A stretch of DNA of 64,000 nucleotides from positions 21,974 through 85,973 of the forward strand of contig CAKPCU010000003.1 in assembly GCA_934148015.1 (NCBI GenBank), in the 5' to 3' direction. Within the stretch, counting starts at the first letter, position 1. Every line of letters begins with the position of its first letter. The notes under the pieces were generated by a model that was not told the DNA's origin, did no database searches, and saw only the letters and a program-made list of their open reading frames with translations. This stretch comes from an uncultured Bacilli bacterium (GTDB taxonomy: Bacteria > Bacillota_I > Bacilli_A > RF39 > UBA660). Shown here in pieces: positions 25,611 through 34,231 of the stretch. Position numbers and translations under genes: made by a program.

Positions 25611-26391
25611 TCTTAGCCTCCGAACTTTCTTTTGTTAAAATAAGACTATTAGCAAGCTTAGTCAAATTAGATATATCTAGTTTTTTAGTTTGTCTTATTT
25701 TTTTATTAAGAGTTAATATTTCTCCATCAATAACATATTTATCAATATTTTTTATGTAAAAAGATTTATCTATTTTATAATCTATATTGTGTTTAATTAT
25801 ATTTTTAATATCAAAAAGGGAAAAATAATCCTTTCCAGTATCTTTAGAAGCATTATATAATATTTTATAATTAGTTTTATTAGTATCTTCAAATATTGAT
25901 ATCATACTTCTAGAATTTTTTAAATCAGCAGGATCATTAGTAACAATAAATAAAGTATTATCACTTTTATCTAACGCACTAAGTGAAATAGGACTTAAAT
26001 TATGAGATGTATCAATTAATATAACATCATACTTGTACATAGAAGATGAAATTATTAAACCAATGTATTTACTATCAATTTTAAAAGAATATCTAGGATC
26101 TATAGGAGCTGGTAAAACATCTATTTTTTCATTGTAAGATGATATATAATTTTCTATGCCATCAAACCTATTATTACTCATATCATCTACAACATTATAA
26201 ATACTTTTTTTAACATCAACATTTAAACTAAGCGATACAGCACCACTATTTAAATCTAAGTCTATTATTAAAGTTTTTTTATCTAAAAGACTATATATGC
26301 CAGCTAAATTAAGAGTAGTTGTAGTCTTACCAACTCCTCCCTTACAAGAAAAAATAGTTATTACTTTTGCTGCGTTTTTTTTCATTTTCAT
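25597..26391 (-). CDS. CpaE/TadZ-like MinD-family ATPase
   Basis: 264 residues. ParA/MinD-type ATPase with deviant Walker A KGGVGKTTTT near the N-terminus, Walker A' (LIIDLDLNSG) and Walker B (DVILIDTSHNL). Proteins at this position in Tad clusters (CpaE/TadZ) localise the pilus machine. This one lacks the N-terminal receiver-like domain that many CpaE proteins carry. The start overlaps the upstream stop as ATGA. The assignment rests on family plus context. Confidence 0.85.
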   Translation of the reverse strand: MKMKKNAAKVITIFSCKGGVGKTTTTLNLAGIYSLLDKKTLIIDLDLNSGAVSLSLNVDVKKSIYNVVDDMSNNRFDGIENYISSYNEKIDVLPAPIDPRYSFKIDSKYIGLIISSSMYKYDVILIDTSHNLSPISLSALDKSDNTLFIVTNDPADLKNSRSMISIFEDTNKTNYKILYNASKDTGKDYFSLFDIKNIIKHNIDYKIDKSFYIKNIDKYVIDGEILTLNKKIRQTKKLDISNLTKLANSLILTKESSEAKNEKK

Positions 26392-26786
26392 TCAACCCTT
26401 TCTATTACAGTATTACCCTCTGCATTTATATAACCTATATAATTAATAGATATTTTATATTTATCTTTTCCTATTATATTTCCAAAAAAACTACTACTGT
26501 TTTTTTCTACTTTTAAATTAATTATTTTATTTAACTTATCAAGTTTTATATCGTATTTGTCTATTTTATCATCGTTTTTATTTATTAAATCAATCATACT
26601 ATCATATGGATTATTATCAATGTTTTTTAGTCCATAATCAAGCACTAATTTTGATACATCATCTAAATTATTAGAAGTTACTTTGGCAAGACCTATATCC
26701 ACTACAAATGCACCAAGTAACATAAAAACAGGTATAAATATAACAAATAAAAATAAGCTTTGTCCTTTATTATTTAAACTAATCAT
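26388..26786 (-). CDS. Tad-like pseudopilin/TadF-TadG-type protein
   Basis: 132 residues. A short basic leader ending NNKGQSLF precedes a single hydrophobic helix (about 12-32), then a small extracytoplasmic domain. The KG-Q leader plus helix is shared with the neighbouring TadE-like protein and the distant Flp pilin, consistent with processing by the same prepilin peptidase. It is too short for a full TadG (no von Willebrand domain), so a minor-pilin role like TadF is more likely. The start overlaps the preceding gene by eight bases. Confidence 0.72.
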   Translation of the reverse strand: MISLNNKGQSLFLFVIFIPVFMLLGAFVVDIGLAKVTSNNLDDVSKLVLDYGLKNIDNNPYDSMIDLINKNDDKIDKYDIKLDKLNKIINLKVEKNSSSFFGNIIGKDKYKISINYIGYINAEGNTVIERVE

Positions 26787-27123
26787 TTTTTAGCACCCTA
26801 TGTGTTTTTAGTTTAAAAACACTATTTTTAAGATAATTAAGACCTGGTGTTATTGGAGTAACACTCTTTTCTATTTCAATTGTCGTATAACCATCATTTT
26901 CTTTTATATTAATATCTAAGTTTTTATTATCACCTATTATCTTTTTAATATCATCTATTTGCTTTCCATCTTCATACAAATTTGCTGCATCACTTACAAT
27001 ATTTTCCAGGTTATTTTTTTCGTATATTACCATACCAAAATCAATAAGACAAAAAACAAGTAGTAGCATAACAGGTAATATAATCACAAATTCAATTAAA
27101 GCTTGACCTTTTTTGTTTCTCAT
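26779..27123 (-). CDS. TadE-like minor pilin
   Basis: 114 residues from the ATG at 27123 (GGGG ten bases upstream). The sequence NKKGQALIEFVIILPVMLLL is a textbook TadE-like prepilin leader and helix, including the Glu five residues after the cleavage Gly. A short extracytoplasmic domain follows. First gene of the tad operon, directly behind the promoter at 27152-27180. TadE-like pseudopilins are needed for Flp pilus assembly. Confidence 0.82.
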   Translation of the reverse strand: MRNKKGQALIEFVIILPVMLLLVFCLIDFGMVIYEKNNLENIVSDAANLYEDGKQIDDIKKIIGDNKNLDINIKENDGYTTIEIEKSVTPITPGLNYLKNSVFKLKTHRVLKND

Positions 27124-27151
27124 TTCTATCAATCCCCTATTATCAATTAGT

Positions 27152-27180
27152 ATTATAGCAAAAAATGTAACTTAAAACAA
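27152..27180 (-). promoter_or_regulatory. Promoter of the tad operon
   Basis: Minus strand: -35 TTGTTT (27180-27175), 17-base spacer ending TGC (extended -10), -10 TATAAT (27157-27152). It lies between the rplS terminator and the TadE-like gene. Confidence 0.65.
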
Positions 27181-27188
27181 CAAATTAT

Positions 27189-27219
27189 GTAAAAAAAATT
27201 AAGGCATAACACCTTAATT
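27189..27219 (-). terminator. Intrinsic terminator of rplS
   Basis: An 8-bp stem AATTAAGG / CCTTAATT (27197-27204 with 27212-27219) followed on the minus strand by eight T residues. It overlaps the rplS stop codon. Confidence 0.75.
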
Positions 27220-27552
27220 TCTTTCTTTTAATTTAAATTGTCCAACTACATCTCTAGCATAGTATAATTTAGCTCTTCTAGCTTTACCTTTTCTAGTTAC
27301 AGTAATAGAATCTAATTTTGGTGAATGAACTGGGAATGTTCTTTCAACTCCAACACCACCAGACATCTTACGAACTGTAAAAGTCTCAGATATTCCACTA
27401 CCTTTACGAGAAATAACTATTCCTTCATATGCTTGAACTCTTTCTTTTTTACCCTCAATAATTTTAACACCAACATTAACAGTGTCTCCAACTCTAAATT
27501 CAGGTACGGTTGGATTTAATTGTTCACTTGTAATCTTTTCAATCTTATTCAT
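27214..27552 (-). CDS. rplS: 50S ribosomal protein L19
   Basis: 112 residues, normal length. The conserved [20 protein letters not shown], then [12 protein letters not shown] and [10 protein letters not shown] blocks are all present. It has its own promoter (27641-27669) and a structured 5' leader, and ends at a terminator, so although near trmD it can be expressed separately. L19 lies at the subunit interface. Confidence 0.97.
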   Translation of the reverse strand: MNKIEKITSEQLNPTVPEFRVGDTVNVGVKIIEGKKERVQAYEGIVISRKGSGISETFTVRKMSGGVGVERTFPVHSPKLDSITVTRKGKARRAKLYYARDVVGQFKLKERN

Positions 27553-27585
27553 AATCTTTAGTCTTCCTTTCTAAAATATATAACC

Positions 27586-27625
27586 AGCAATCATGCATAA
27601 ATGTTAATACTTGTATCGGATTGCT
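27586..27625 (-). promoter_or_regulatory. Putative L19 (rplS) leader hairpin
   Basis: In the rplS 5' UTR a stem AGCAATC / GATTGCT (27619-27625 with 27586-27592 on the minus strand) encloses a 26-base loop region. Autoregulatory L19 leaders are known in low-GC Gram-positives; identity with that RNA family is inferred from position only. Confidence 0.4.
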
Positions 27626-27640
27626 TTTTTGAACAATATG

Positions 27641-27669
27641 ATTTTAACACAATATTTATAATTGTGCAA
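27641..27669 (-). promoter_or_regulatory. SigA-type promoter for rplS
   Basis: Minus strand: -35 TTGCAC (27669-27664), 17-base spacer, -10 TAAAAT (27646-27641). Confidence 0.65.
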
Positions 27670-27784
27670 GTACTTTAAAACCAGTAATTTATCTTATATA
27701 TGATTCCAATCAAATTTTAAATTGATTATCTTAAGAATTCTCTGATTATTATACCATGTTAAACAGGCTTTCATTTTTATAAAT

Positions 27785-28726
27785 CTATACCAGAAACATA
27801 TTTTTATTCATACTATGCGTTTTAATAAATTCATTTTCATTATATTCATTATATTCATTATATTCACTATATTTTTTACCACTAGTACTTCCTATTTTAT
27901 TCATCACCCTAGATATTATATCCATTTTAGTTTCATTAGCCATATCTAATGTAGACATAACATACAAAAATTCTTCAGCACTATTAAACTCATTAATAAG
28001 AGATATATCCAAATTTACCATAGCTAATATTAAGTAATGTATATTTTTAGATTCTTTAATTTTATTTATTAATAATTTTTTATCAGATCCATCAACTTTA
28101 AGAGCAAATAAATATATATATAAAATATCATTAAGTTCTATTATTTTTTGTTCCATTTTTTTAATATCAGCATCTTTACATCTTAATGCATAATTATATA
28201 CTAATTTACTACTACCACTATCAAGCACTACCTTTTCTAAATCCTCTTGATTTATTACGCTCTTTAAATATTTATTATCAAACGAAAGATTCATAATATT
28301 AAATGTTAAATCTTCATTACTTTTCATTTTAGATATTAAAGAATCTTTGTTAATTAATCCAGTCTTGCAAAGAGTAAAGAAATCTAAAGAACTACGCCAA
28401 TTAAGCAAACAAATATCAATTAGACTAGCTAAATAATCTTTGTTTACATTTTCTACGAAGTATTGGTTTGATAATAATTTTAATATATAATCCTTTACAC
28501 TATAACCCATTTCACCATCTCTTATAAAATACCTTGCAATCATATCTAAACTACTAACTTTAGTAAATAAAGGAACTAGTGCAACTATAGTCTTTCTGTT
28601 ATATTTATTTAGTAATAACTCACATAATTCGTCTTCATCATATTTTCCTTTTAGCTTTTCTATTATTTTACTAGAGTCGTTATTAAAAATAATTCTTTTA
28701 ACATTTTTTTCGTTAACTTTATTCAT
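27785..28726 (-). CDS. Helical protein of unknown function between trmD and rplS
   Basis: 313 residues, no membrane segment or signal. Secondary structure looks all-helical with repeating Leu/Ile-rich amphipathic helices, so a HEAT-like solenoid is possible. Near the C-terminus (about 289-300) the triplet Glu-Tyr-Asn is repeated four times, encoded by 9-base DNA repeats (27836-27871), a likely site of length variation. It starts four bases after the extended trmD gene and has AAAGGAG upstream. I do not recognise the family. Confidence 0.65.
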   Translation of the reverse strand: MNKVNEKNVKRIIFNNDSSKIIEKLKGKYDEDELCELLLNKYNRKTIVALVPLFTKVSSLDMIARYFIRDGEMGYSVKDYILKLLSNQYFVENVNKDYLASLIDICLLNWRSSLDFFTLCKTGLINKDSLISKMKSNEDLTFNIMNLSFDNKYLKSVINQEDLEKVVLDSGSSKLVYNYALRCKDADIKKMEQKIIELNDILYIYLFALKVDGSDKKLLINKIKESKNIHYLILAMVNLDISLINEFNSAEEFLYVMSTLDMANETKMDIISRVMNKIGSTSGKKYSEYNEYNEYNENEFIKTHSMNKNMFLV

Positions 28727-28729
28727 AAT

Positions 28730-29926
28730 TTATCTCCTTTTATAATTCTCACTTTGATTAATTATAACGCTATTTTTGATGGATTTTGTTTTCACAAACT
28801 CTCCAACAAGCAAATTTATATTCTTAATTATTTTATCTAAATTAGCTTTACCTAAATATAAAGCATATGTAGAAATTATCATAGACTTTAGCATTTCAGC
28901 TTCACCTAAAACTCTTGATGTTGCATCATCGTCATCTGTATTTAACGCTGCATTAAGTCTATAGGTTAATATATTTACTTTCTTCATTACATTCCTAAGA
29001 ACCATCTTTTCTATAAATGCTTTTTTAACAATCAAAATTTTGCTAATACTATTACTTTTATTTTTTCCCTTAAGTTTATATCCACTAATTAATTTAGGCT
29101 TTAATGTAGTAACGGCTTTTGTCTTTTCTTCTTTAAATAAAGCATATTTTCCTGTTTTTTTAATTTTTTTACTTTCTTTTACTTCAACTACTTTAATATT
29201 TTTTATATCATCAGTTACAATATTATTTTTATTTTTCTTAATACCTTTTTTATCTACTTTAGCTTTGTTTAATAAGTCAGGCCTTTTTAACAATGTAATA
29301 TTAATTTGTTTTTCTTCTCTCCATTTTCTAATTTCTTCATGGTTACCAGAAAGTAAAACATCAGGCACTTGCATACCTTTATAGTTTCTTGGTTTTGTAT
29401 ATGTTGGATAATCTAATAGATTATTATTAAATGAGTCATTTAAATGAGATTCTTCTTCTATAACCCCTGGAATTAATCTTGCAACAGAATCAGTTATAAC
29501 CATAGCAGGAAGTTCACCACCTGTTAACACATAATCACCAATAGAAATTTCTTCATCACATATACTTTTTATTCTCTCATCAAATCCCTCGTAATGTCCA
29601 CAAATTAATATCAAATGTTCTTCTTTAGATAATTCGTAAGCCTTATTTTGATTATATTTCTTACCCTGAGGTGATAATAGAATAACTTTAGAATTGTTTT
29701 TCTTTATTTTTTCTACACAATCAAAGATAGGCTGGCACATTAAAACCATACCACTTCCACCACCATATGGTGTATCATCCACCTTTTTATGTTTATTATT
29801 TGAATAATCTCTAAAATTAAGTGCGTTTATCTCAAGTTTTTTATTGTCTATTGCTCTTTTAATAATTGATTCATTCTTAAAGCCATCAAACATTTCAGGA
29901 AAAAGTGTTAATATATCTATTTTCAT
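28730..29926 (-). CDS. trmD: tRNA (guanine37-N1)-methyltransferase TrmD with C-terminal extension
   Basis: 398 residues against about 240 for ordinary TrmD. Residues 1-225 are a complete SPOUT methyltransferase making m1G37: MKIDILTLFPEMF at the start, YGGGSGMV, LICGHYEGFDERI, the knot block SIGDYVLTGGELPAMV and RPDLL at the usual end. Residues about 226-300 are a Lys-rich linker (KKGIKKNKNN, KESKKIKKTGKY), and about 305-398 a helical domain containing NTDDDDATSRVLGEAEMLK. The extension is in frame with no internal ribosome binding site, so a fusion is likely. Its role is unknown. The rimM-trmD-rplS order is kept, with two unknown genes inserted. Confidence 0.92.
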   Translation of the reverse strand: MKIDILTLFPEMFDGFKNESIIKRAIDNKKLEINALNFRDYSNNKHKKVDDTPYGGGSGMVLMCQPIFDCVEKIKKNNSKVILLSPQGKKYNQNKAYELSKEEHLILICGHYEGFDERIKSICDEEISIGDYVLTGGELPAMVITDSVARLIPGVIEEESHLNDSFNNNLLDYPTYTKPRNYKGMQVPDVLLSGNHEEIRKWREEKQINITLLKRPDLLNKAKVDKKGIKKNKNNIVTDDIKNIKVVEVKESKKIKKTGKYALFKEEKTKAVTTLKPKLISGYKLKGKNKSNSISKILIVKKAFIEKMVLRNVMKKVNILTYRLNAALNTDDDDATSRVLGEAEMLKSMIISTYALYLGKANLDKIIKNINLLVGEFVKTKSIKNSVIINQSENYKRR

Positions 29927-29993
29927 AATGTATACCTCTTTGTTAACAATAATATTATAACTACATTATATCATTATTTAGTAATAAGTTAAA

Positions 29994-30890
29994 TTATTTT
30001 TTCTTATAATAAGCCATATGTAATCCATCTATAACAGCTAATTTCTCGCAAATGTCCTTATTATTAGTTTTTTCTACATACTTTCTAGTAGTAGATATAA
30101 CATCCAAAAAGTCTTCATCAGTAAATTTTGGAAATTTATTATAGTCTATTTTTTCAATACTATTTCTAATAATATATCTACTTAATTTTTTTGACTTACC
30201 AACTATTGGATTTTTACTTTCCATAGTAATATTGTTATATTCATCTATTCTATTTTTAATAAGCGATGCAACATCTATTTTTTCATTATCCTCAGTTTCA
30301 AAATAATAATAAAAATTTAAAAAGTCATAAAATACTTTTTCATTATCCATCTTTATTAAATTTTTAGATTTAATACACTTTAATATATAATTAAATTTAT
30401 CTTCCATGTATTCAACCGATTCTATTCTCTTTTTATTAAATACATAACAAGAAGCTAAATAATTTGAAATTGCTATTAAATATTTATTAGCAAGTTCTTT
30501 TACTTTTTTTGATCTAAACAAGCTATTTCTTATAGAAAAGCAAGATAAAATAGTATCAATTTCATCTTTTCCATCTAAATTAACATACCTAGATAATTCA
30601 TCTTTAACAACGCTAGCTATAACAATGTTAGAGTTATCATATGAATAGAAAAAGTTTAAACATTCATTTAAATTTTCTCTATTACTTTCTTTTTTAGAAT
30701 AGTTTTCTAAGCTATTTATATTAGTAGAATAATTAATTTTTTTGGCATCTTTTTCAATATAATTTGAATAAAAAGAATCAAGTTCGTAAGCACTTTTCTT
30801 TTGATCAACAGTTAATTCTAAATATAATTTTACTACGTCTCCTAATTTATTTAGTTTATCAACATCAACTAATTTCTCTGTATTTTTCAT
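29994..30890 (-). CDS. Helical protein of unknown function upstream of trmD
   Basis: 298 residues, soluble, almost entirely helical by composition, with many Tyr/Asn/Lys residues and no catalytic signature I can identify. It starts with AGGGGG upstream. It lies within the rimM-to-rplS neighbourhood but has about 70 bases to trmD and about 110 to the gene before it, with a terminator-like hairpin in that gap. Function unknown. Confidence 0.6.
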   Translation of the reverse strand: MKNTEKLVDVDKLNKLGDVVKLYLELTVDQKKSAYELDSFYSNYIEKDAKKINYSTNINSLENYSKKESNRENLNECLNFFYSYDNSNIVIASVVKDELSRYVNLDGKDEIDTILSCFSIRNSLFRSKKVKELANKYLIAISNYLASCYVFNKKRIESVEYMEDKFNYILKCIKSKNLIKMDNEKVFYDFLNFYYYFETEDNEKIDVASLIKNRIDEYNNITMESKNPIVGKSKKLSRYIIRNSIEKIDYNKFPKFTDEDFLDVISTTRKYVEKTNNKDICEKLAVIDGLHMAYYKKK

Positions 30891-30950
30891 AATTTAATCC
30901 CCCTATACAAGTTTGATATATTAACAGAAATATAGAAAAAAGTCAATTAT

Positions 30951-30987
30951 GAAAAAAACTATTAACAAAATTCATTTGCTAATAGTC
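30951..30987 (-). terminator. Terminator after the 2-TM protein gene
   Basis: An imperfect stem ACTATTA-gCAAA / TTTG-TTAATAGT around 30959-30986 followed on the minus strand by a T-run. Confidence 0.55.
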
Positions 30988-31001
30988 TATAAATTTAAAA
31001 A

Positions 31002-31577
31002 TTACTTCCTAGTTTTCTTTAGTGTTTTATCTTTAGTTTCATCTAAGCTATAAGAAACTTCCTTATTATCATTATCATTATTATTATTAGTTTTTTCAAG
31101 TTCAAATAACATATCATTTAATAACATATCATTTAAAATTTCATCACTATCCATCTCATTATTAGATTTTGCCTTTTGCATAGTGTTGTTTACAACAGTT
31201 TTTACCTTATCTAATTCTTTTTCTTTTTCTTCTTCGTCTAATTCTTCTAGTCTTTCTAAAATCATGTTTCTTTTTTCTACGCACCCATGAGCCGTTTTAA
31301 AGATACGATGCATAGTTCTTAAATAAGAAATAACAAGTGGAACCCCAACCGGAATCATATAACAATAATATATATACTTTAAAGGAACATTTGTTAGGGC
31401 CGTAGCACAAACTAAAGTGATACCAAAAAGAACTAGAGGAGGAAATACATAAATAAGTGTAGCAACAAGTGCATCAACAAGTGCTTCACCGTATGATTCT
31501 AACAACTCTTCTAAATTTCTTTTGCTTTTATTTTTTCTTAATTCCCGTTTAAAAGATTTTCTTTCTTTATTTCTCAT
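31002..31577 (-). CDS. Two-TM membrane protein, unknown function
   Basis: 191 residues from the ATG at 31577 (GGGAG upstream; a start 12 codons earlier has none). A very basic N-terminus (KERKSFKRELRKNKSK) is followed by two transmembrane helices (about 42-95) and a long charged cytoplasmic tail with a coiled-coil stretch (ERLEELDEEEKEKELDKV) and Asn/Asp-rich end. It lies between rimM and the helical protein. Family not recognised. Confidence 0.6.
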   Translation of the reverse strand: MRNKERKSFKRELRKNKSKRNLEELLESYGEALVDALVATLIYVFPPLVLFGITLVCATALTNVPLKYIYYCYMIPVGVPLVISYLRTMHRIFKTAHGCVEKRNMILERLEELDEEEKEKELDKVKTVVNNTMQKAKSNNEMDSDEILNDMLLNDMLFELEKTNNNNDNDNKEVSYSLDETKDKTLKKTRK

Positions 31578-31673
31578 CAAAATCTCCCTCATTTTGGCTA
31601 CATAAAATAGCATTTTTAACGTATTATGTCAAATTTATCTACAAAAAAACTTACTTATGAAAAATTAATTTTA

Positions 31674-32156
31674 CTATATAAGTCCTTTAATATTTTTTAT
31701 AGTAATAGTTTTTTTATTTGTGTTAATATTATCTATAAATTCTTTAACGTATGGTATCATTACATTATTGTCTAATACCAAAACTTCATTGGCAGGAGTA
31801 TCTAAAACTTCTTTTATAATACCAATATTTTTATTATCTATAATAACATTAAATCCTATTAAATCAATAGATAAAAAAGTATTATCATCTAAATTTAAAT
31901 CATTCTTATTTATATATACCAATGAACCTTTTAAATATTCTATTTTATTTATATCATAAATATCTTTAAATACTAACATATCAAAGTTTTTATGAACCCT
32001 ATATCTTTCTATTTCAAATTCCTTTTTATCCTTACCAATATATACCTTAAACCCTTTAACAAACACTTTATCCTTATATCTAAACTTTGAAAGTAATCTA
32101 ACTTCTCCTTTAATACCATGTGTATTAACTAATTTACCTACATATAAATAATTCAT
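31674..32156 (-). CDS. rimM: Ribosome maturation factor RimM
   Basis: 160 residues. N-terminal RimM domain (YLYVGKLVNTHGIKGEVRLL) and C-terminal PRC-barrel domain with IGIIKEVLDTPANEVLVL and MIPYVKEFI. It assists 30S maturation at the 3' domain of 16S rRNA. It begins one base after the stop of the upstream RNA methyltransferase gene, and is part of the rimM-trmD-rplS neighbourhood. Confidence 0.93.
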   Translation of the reverse strand: MNYLYVGKLVNTHGIKGEVRLLSKFRYKDKVFVKGFKVYIGKDKKEFEIERYRVHKNFDMLVFKDIYDINKIEYLKGSLVYINKNDLNLDDNTFLSIDLIGFNVIIDNKNIGIIKEVLDTPANEVLVLDNNVMIPYVKEFIDNINTNKKTITIKNIKGLI

Positions 32157-32885
32157 TTAATCCCTCCTATTTAACTCATACATAATAATAGACGATGCAA
32201 CCGCTACATTTAAACTTTCACATTCACAATTGATATCAATATATATATTCTTATCAATAATTTCTTTTATCTTAGGAGATATTCCTTGACCCTCATTGCC
32301 CATTACTATCGCTGTTTTACAATTCTTATCAATATTTTTCATGTTAATTCCACTATTAACATCAGTACCATATACATTATAATTATTCTTGATTAAAAGT
32401 GGTATAAACTCATTTAAATCTCTAGTTATAACATTAACCTTAAAAAGCATACCCTGAGTAGATCTTATTACCTTTTCATTATATTTTTTAACAGAATCTA
32501 AACTAAGTACAATAGTATCTATATTAAATGCTTTAGCACTTCTTATTATGGTACCTAAATTACCAGGATCTTGCACATTATCTAAAATTATTATTTTATT
32601 TCCTAATATTTCATTATCATTAATAAATTTGCAAATCCCAACAACATTTGTTTTAGAAGGTAAATTACTTATGTAAGACATAATACCATCAGATACTAAA
32701 TTATTTATAACACCATAATCTAAATTACTAGTAGCAAATGTCTCAAGTAAAATACCAGAATTTTTTGCCTCATTAACCAAATGATGCCCCTCTACAATGA
32801 ACTTTTTCTCTTCATTCATAAATTTATTGTTCCTTAATTTATTAATATATTTTATTTTTTTATTATCTTTAGACTCTATTATCAT
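32157..32885 (-). CDS. TrmH/SpoU-family RNA 2'-O-methyltransferase
   Basis: 242 residues. N-terminal substrate-binding domain (LRNNKFMNEEKKFIVEGHHL) and SPOUT catalytic domain with motif 1 NVQDPGNLGTIIRSA, motif 2 IVMGNEGQGIS and motif 3 INCECESLNVAVASSI. Methylates ribose in rRNA or tRNA; the precise target cannot be read from sequence. It starts two bases after the metalloprotease gene, so they are co-transcribed with rimM. Confidence 0.92.
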   Translation of the reverse strand: MIIESKDNKKIKYINKLRNNKFMNEEKKFIVEGHHLVNEAKNSGILLETFATSNLDYGVINNLVSDGIMSYISNLPSKTNVVGICKFINDNEILGNKIIILDNVQDPGNLGTIIRSAKAFNIDTIVLSLDSVKKYNEKVIRSTQGMLFKVNVITRDLNEFIPLLIKNNYNVYGTDVNSGINMKNIDKNCKTAIVMGNEGQGISPKIKEIIDKNIYIDINCECESLNVAVASSIIMYELNRRD

Positions 32886-32887
32886 AA

Positions 32888-33526
32888 TTACTTTCTCATC
32901 TCCTTTCTAACGATTTTATATTCAGGACAATATTTATTAACGGTTTCCCAAAAATCTTTACTATGATCAAAGTGTACAAAATGAGATAATTCATGTACAA
33001 TTACATAATTTAAATATTTATGATCTTTTTTTATAAGCTCAAAATTAAGTGTAACAGAATTATTCTTTCTATTACATACACCCCATCTCGTTTTCATATT
33101 TCTAACCTTTAAAGTAGGATAAGGTATTTTCTCATCAAATGCATAGTAAGCTTCATCTAAATATATCCTAAAAACTTCATAAGCTTTATTTTTATACCAT
33201 TTATCTTTCATTTTAACATCTTTTACAATAAGTGTATTATCAGAAAAAATAGGTTTTAAAACATCTTTATATATAATAGTAATTTCCTTACCCAAAATCT
33301 TACTATTTTCATCAAGCTTCTTGTTATTAAGTTCTATTGTTTTTAATAACATGTTCTTAATACTATCTATATTATCATAAAGAATTTTTTCTATCATTTT
33401 ATTAGTATATAAAAAAGGACAACTTACCTTTATATTTAAATTATCATCTACTCTAATATATAAATTCTTATTTTTCTTTCTTGATACTTCAACATTATAC
33501 ATTTTATCATCAATATTTATATTCAT
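32888..33526 (-). CDS. YgjP-like (DUF45) zinc metalloprotease domain protein
   Basis: 212 residues from the ATG at 33526 (GGTG five bases upstream; an ATG eight codons earlier lacks a ribosome binding site). The DUF45/SprT-like metal site is complete: MKTRWGVCNRKN, then VIVHELSHFVHFDHSKDFW, giving HExxH plus the distal His. Probably a cytoplasmic peptidase. First gene of the unit leading to rimM. Confidence 0.88.
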   Translation of the reverse strand: MNINIDDKMYNVEVSRKKNKNLYIRVDDNLNIKVSCPFLYTNKMIEKILYDNIDSIKNMLLKTIELNNKKLDENSKILGKEITIIYKDVLKPIFSDNTLIVKDVKMKDKWYKNKAYEVFRIYLDEAYYAFDEKIPYPTLKVRNMKTRWGVCNRKNNSVTLNFELIKKDHKYLNYVIVHELSHFVHFDHSKDFWETVNKYCPEYKIVRKEMRK

Positions 33527-33586
33527 ATTAACACCATCACTACTAACCATTATAATATAACTTGAATTATTTTTAAAGTCTTACAA

Positions 33587-33616
33587 GAAAAAAAGCTTAT
33601 GTAATAATTTACATAA
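33587..33616 (-). terminator. Intrinsic terminator after the prepilin gene
   Basis: An 8-bp stem TTATGTAA / TTACATAA (33597-33604 with 33609-33616) followed on the minus strand by GC and a T-run. Confidence 0.65.
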
Positions 33617-33625
33617 ACTGTTTAA

Positions 33626-34231
33626 CTAATTAAAATTTAGATTTTTGTCATCCTTTGGGTTTCCATCAGTATCATAATATTTTCCTTTTGAGTCCCACCC
33701 AGCACAAATAGTTGTGTCGCCTGTAGTTTTACATTTAGTGAAATAACTATCAGTATCACCCAATGAAGGACTTGCTTCACATAAAACTTTACCAACTTTA
33801 TTATTTTGTTGTTCAGTTTCTTGACCACAATCAGAAATAATTCTTTTTTTATCAACTTGTATAGCTTCCTCAAATACAAATGATAATTTGTTAGATTCTT
33901 TAACAGCCCCATTTTCATAATAGTTATGTGACCATGTTATTTTTCTCTTTCCATTTCGGTTAGTCATCAATAAGTCACTATATTTTTTTGTGTCAAAATC
34001 AACGTAATTTTTATCTAGCAATGTTTGAATTTCTACTTTCATTTCATTAGGATTATCAGCATCATATGCTCTAGCTGCTGTTAATATACTCCTAATAACA
34101 TTTATTCTATTTTCTATTTCTTGTCTCTTTTTTATTTTACTTACAGAGACAACACTAAAAGTTATTAAGATACTTAATATTACAAGCACTGCTAATACTT
34201 CTATTAAAGTAAAACCCTTTTTACTTTTCAC
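33626..34231 (-). CDS. Type IV pilin-like prepilin (ComGC/T2SS pseudopilin type)
   Basis: 201 residues from a GTG at 34231. The class III signal KSKKGFTLIEVLAVLVILSI is perfect: basic leader, Gly-Phe cleavage site and Glu at +5. The C-terminal domain has four Cys, including GQETEQQNNK-flanking and KCKTTGDTTICAG pairs likely to form disulphides. The gene overlaps the end of the thioredoxin gene by 11 bases, an interesting coupling for a Cys-containing pilin. No comG-type assembly genes are nearby, so it relies on machinery elsewhere. It is distinct from the Tad pilins of this window. Confidence 0.82.
   Translation of the reverse strand: MKSKKGFTLIEVLAVLVILSILITFSVVSVSKIKKRQEIENRINVIRSILTAARAYDADNPNEMKVEIQTLLDKNYVDFDTKKYSDLLMTNRNGKRKITWSHNYYENGAVKESNKLSFVFEEAIQVDKKRIISDCGQETEQQNNKVGKVLCEASPSLGDTDSYFTKCKTTGDTTICAGWDSKGKYYDTDGNPKDDKNLNFN

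Noticed and set aside
33637..33918. Second minus-strand frame inside the prepilin gene
   Set aside because: Overlaps the prepilin in another frame, lysine/leucine-rich without motif or ribosome binding site.
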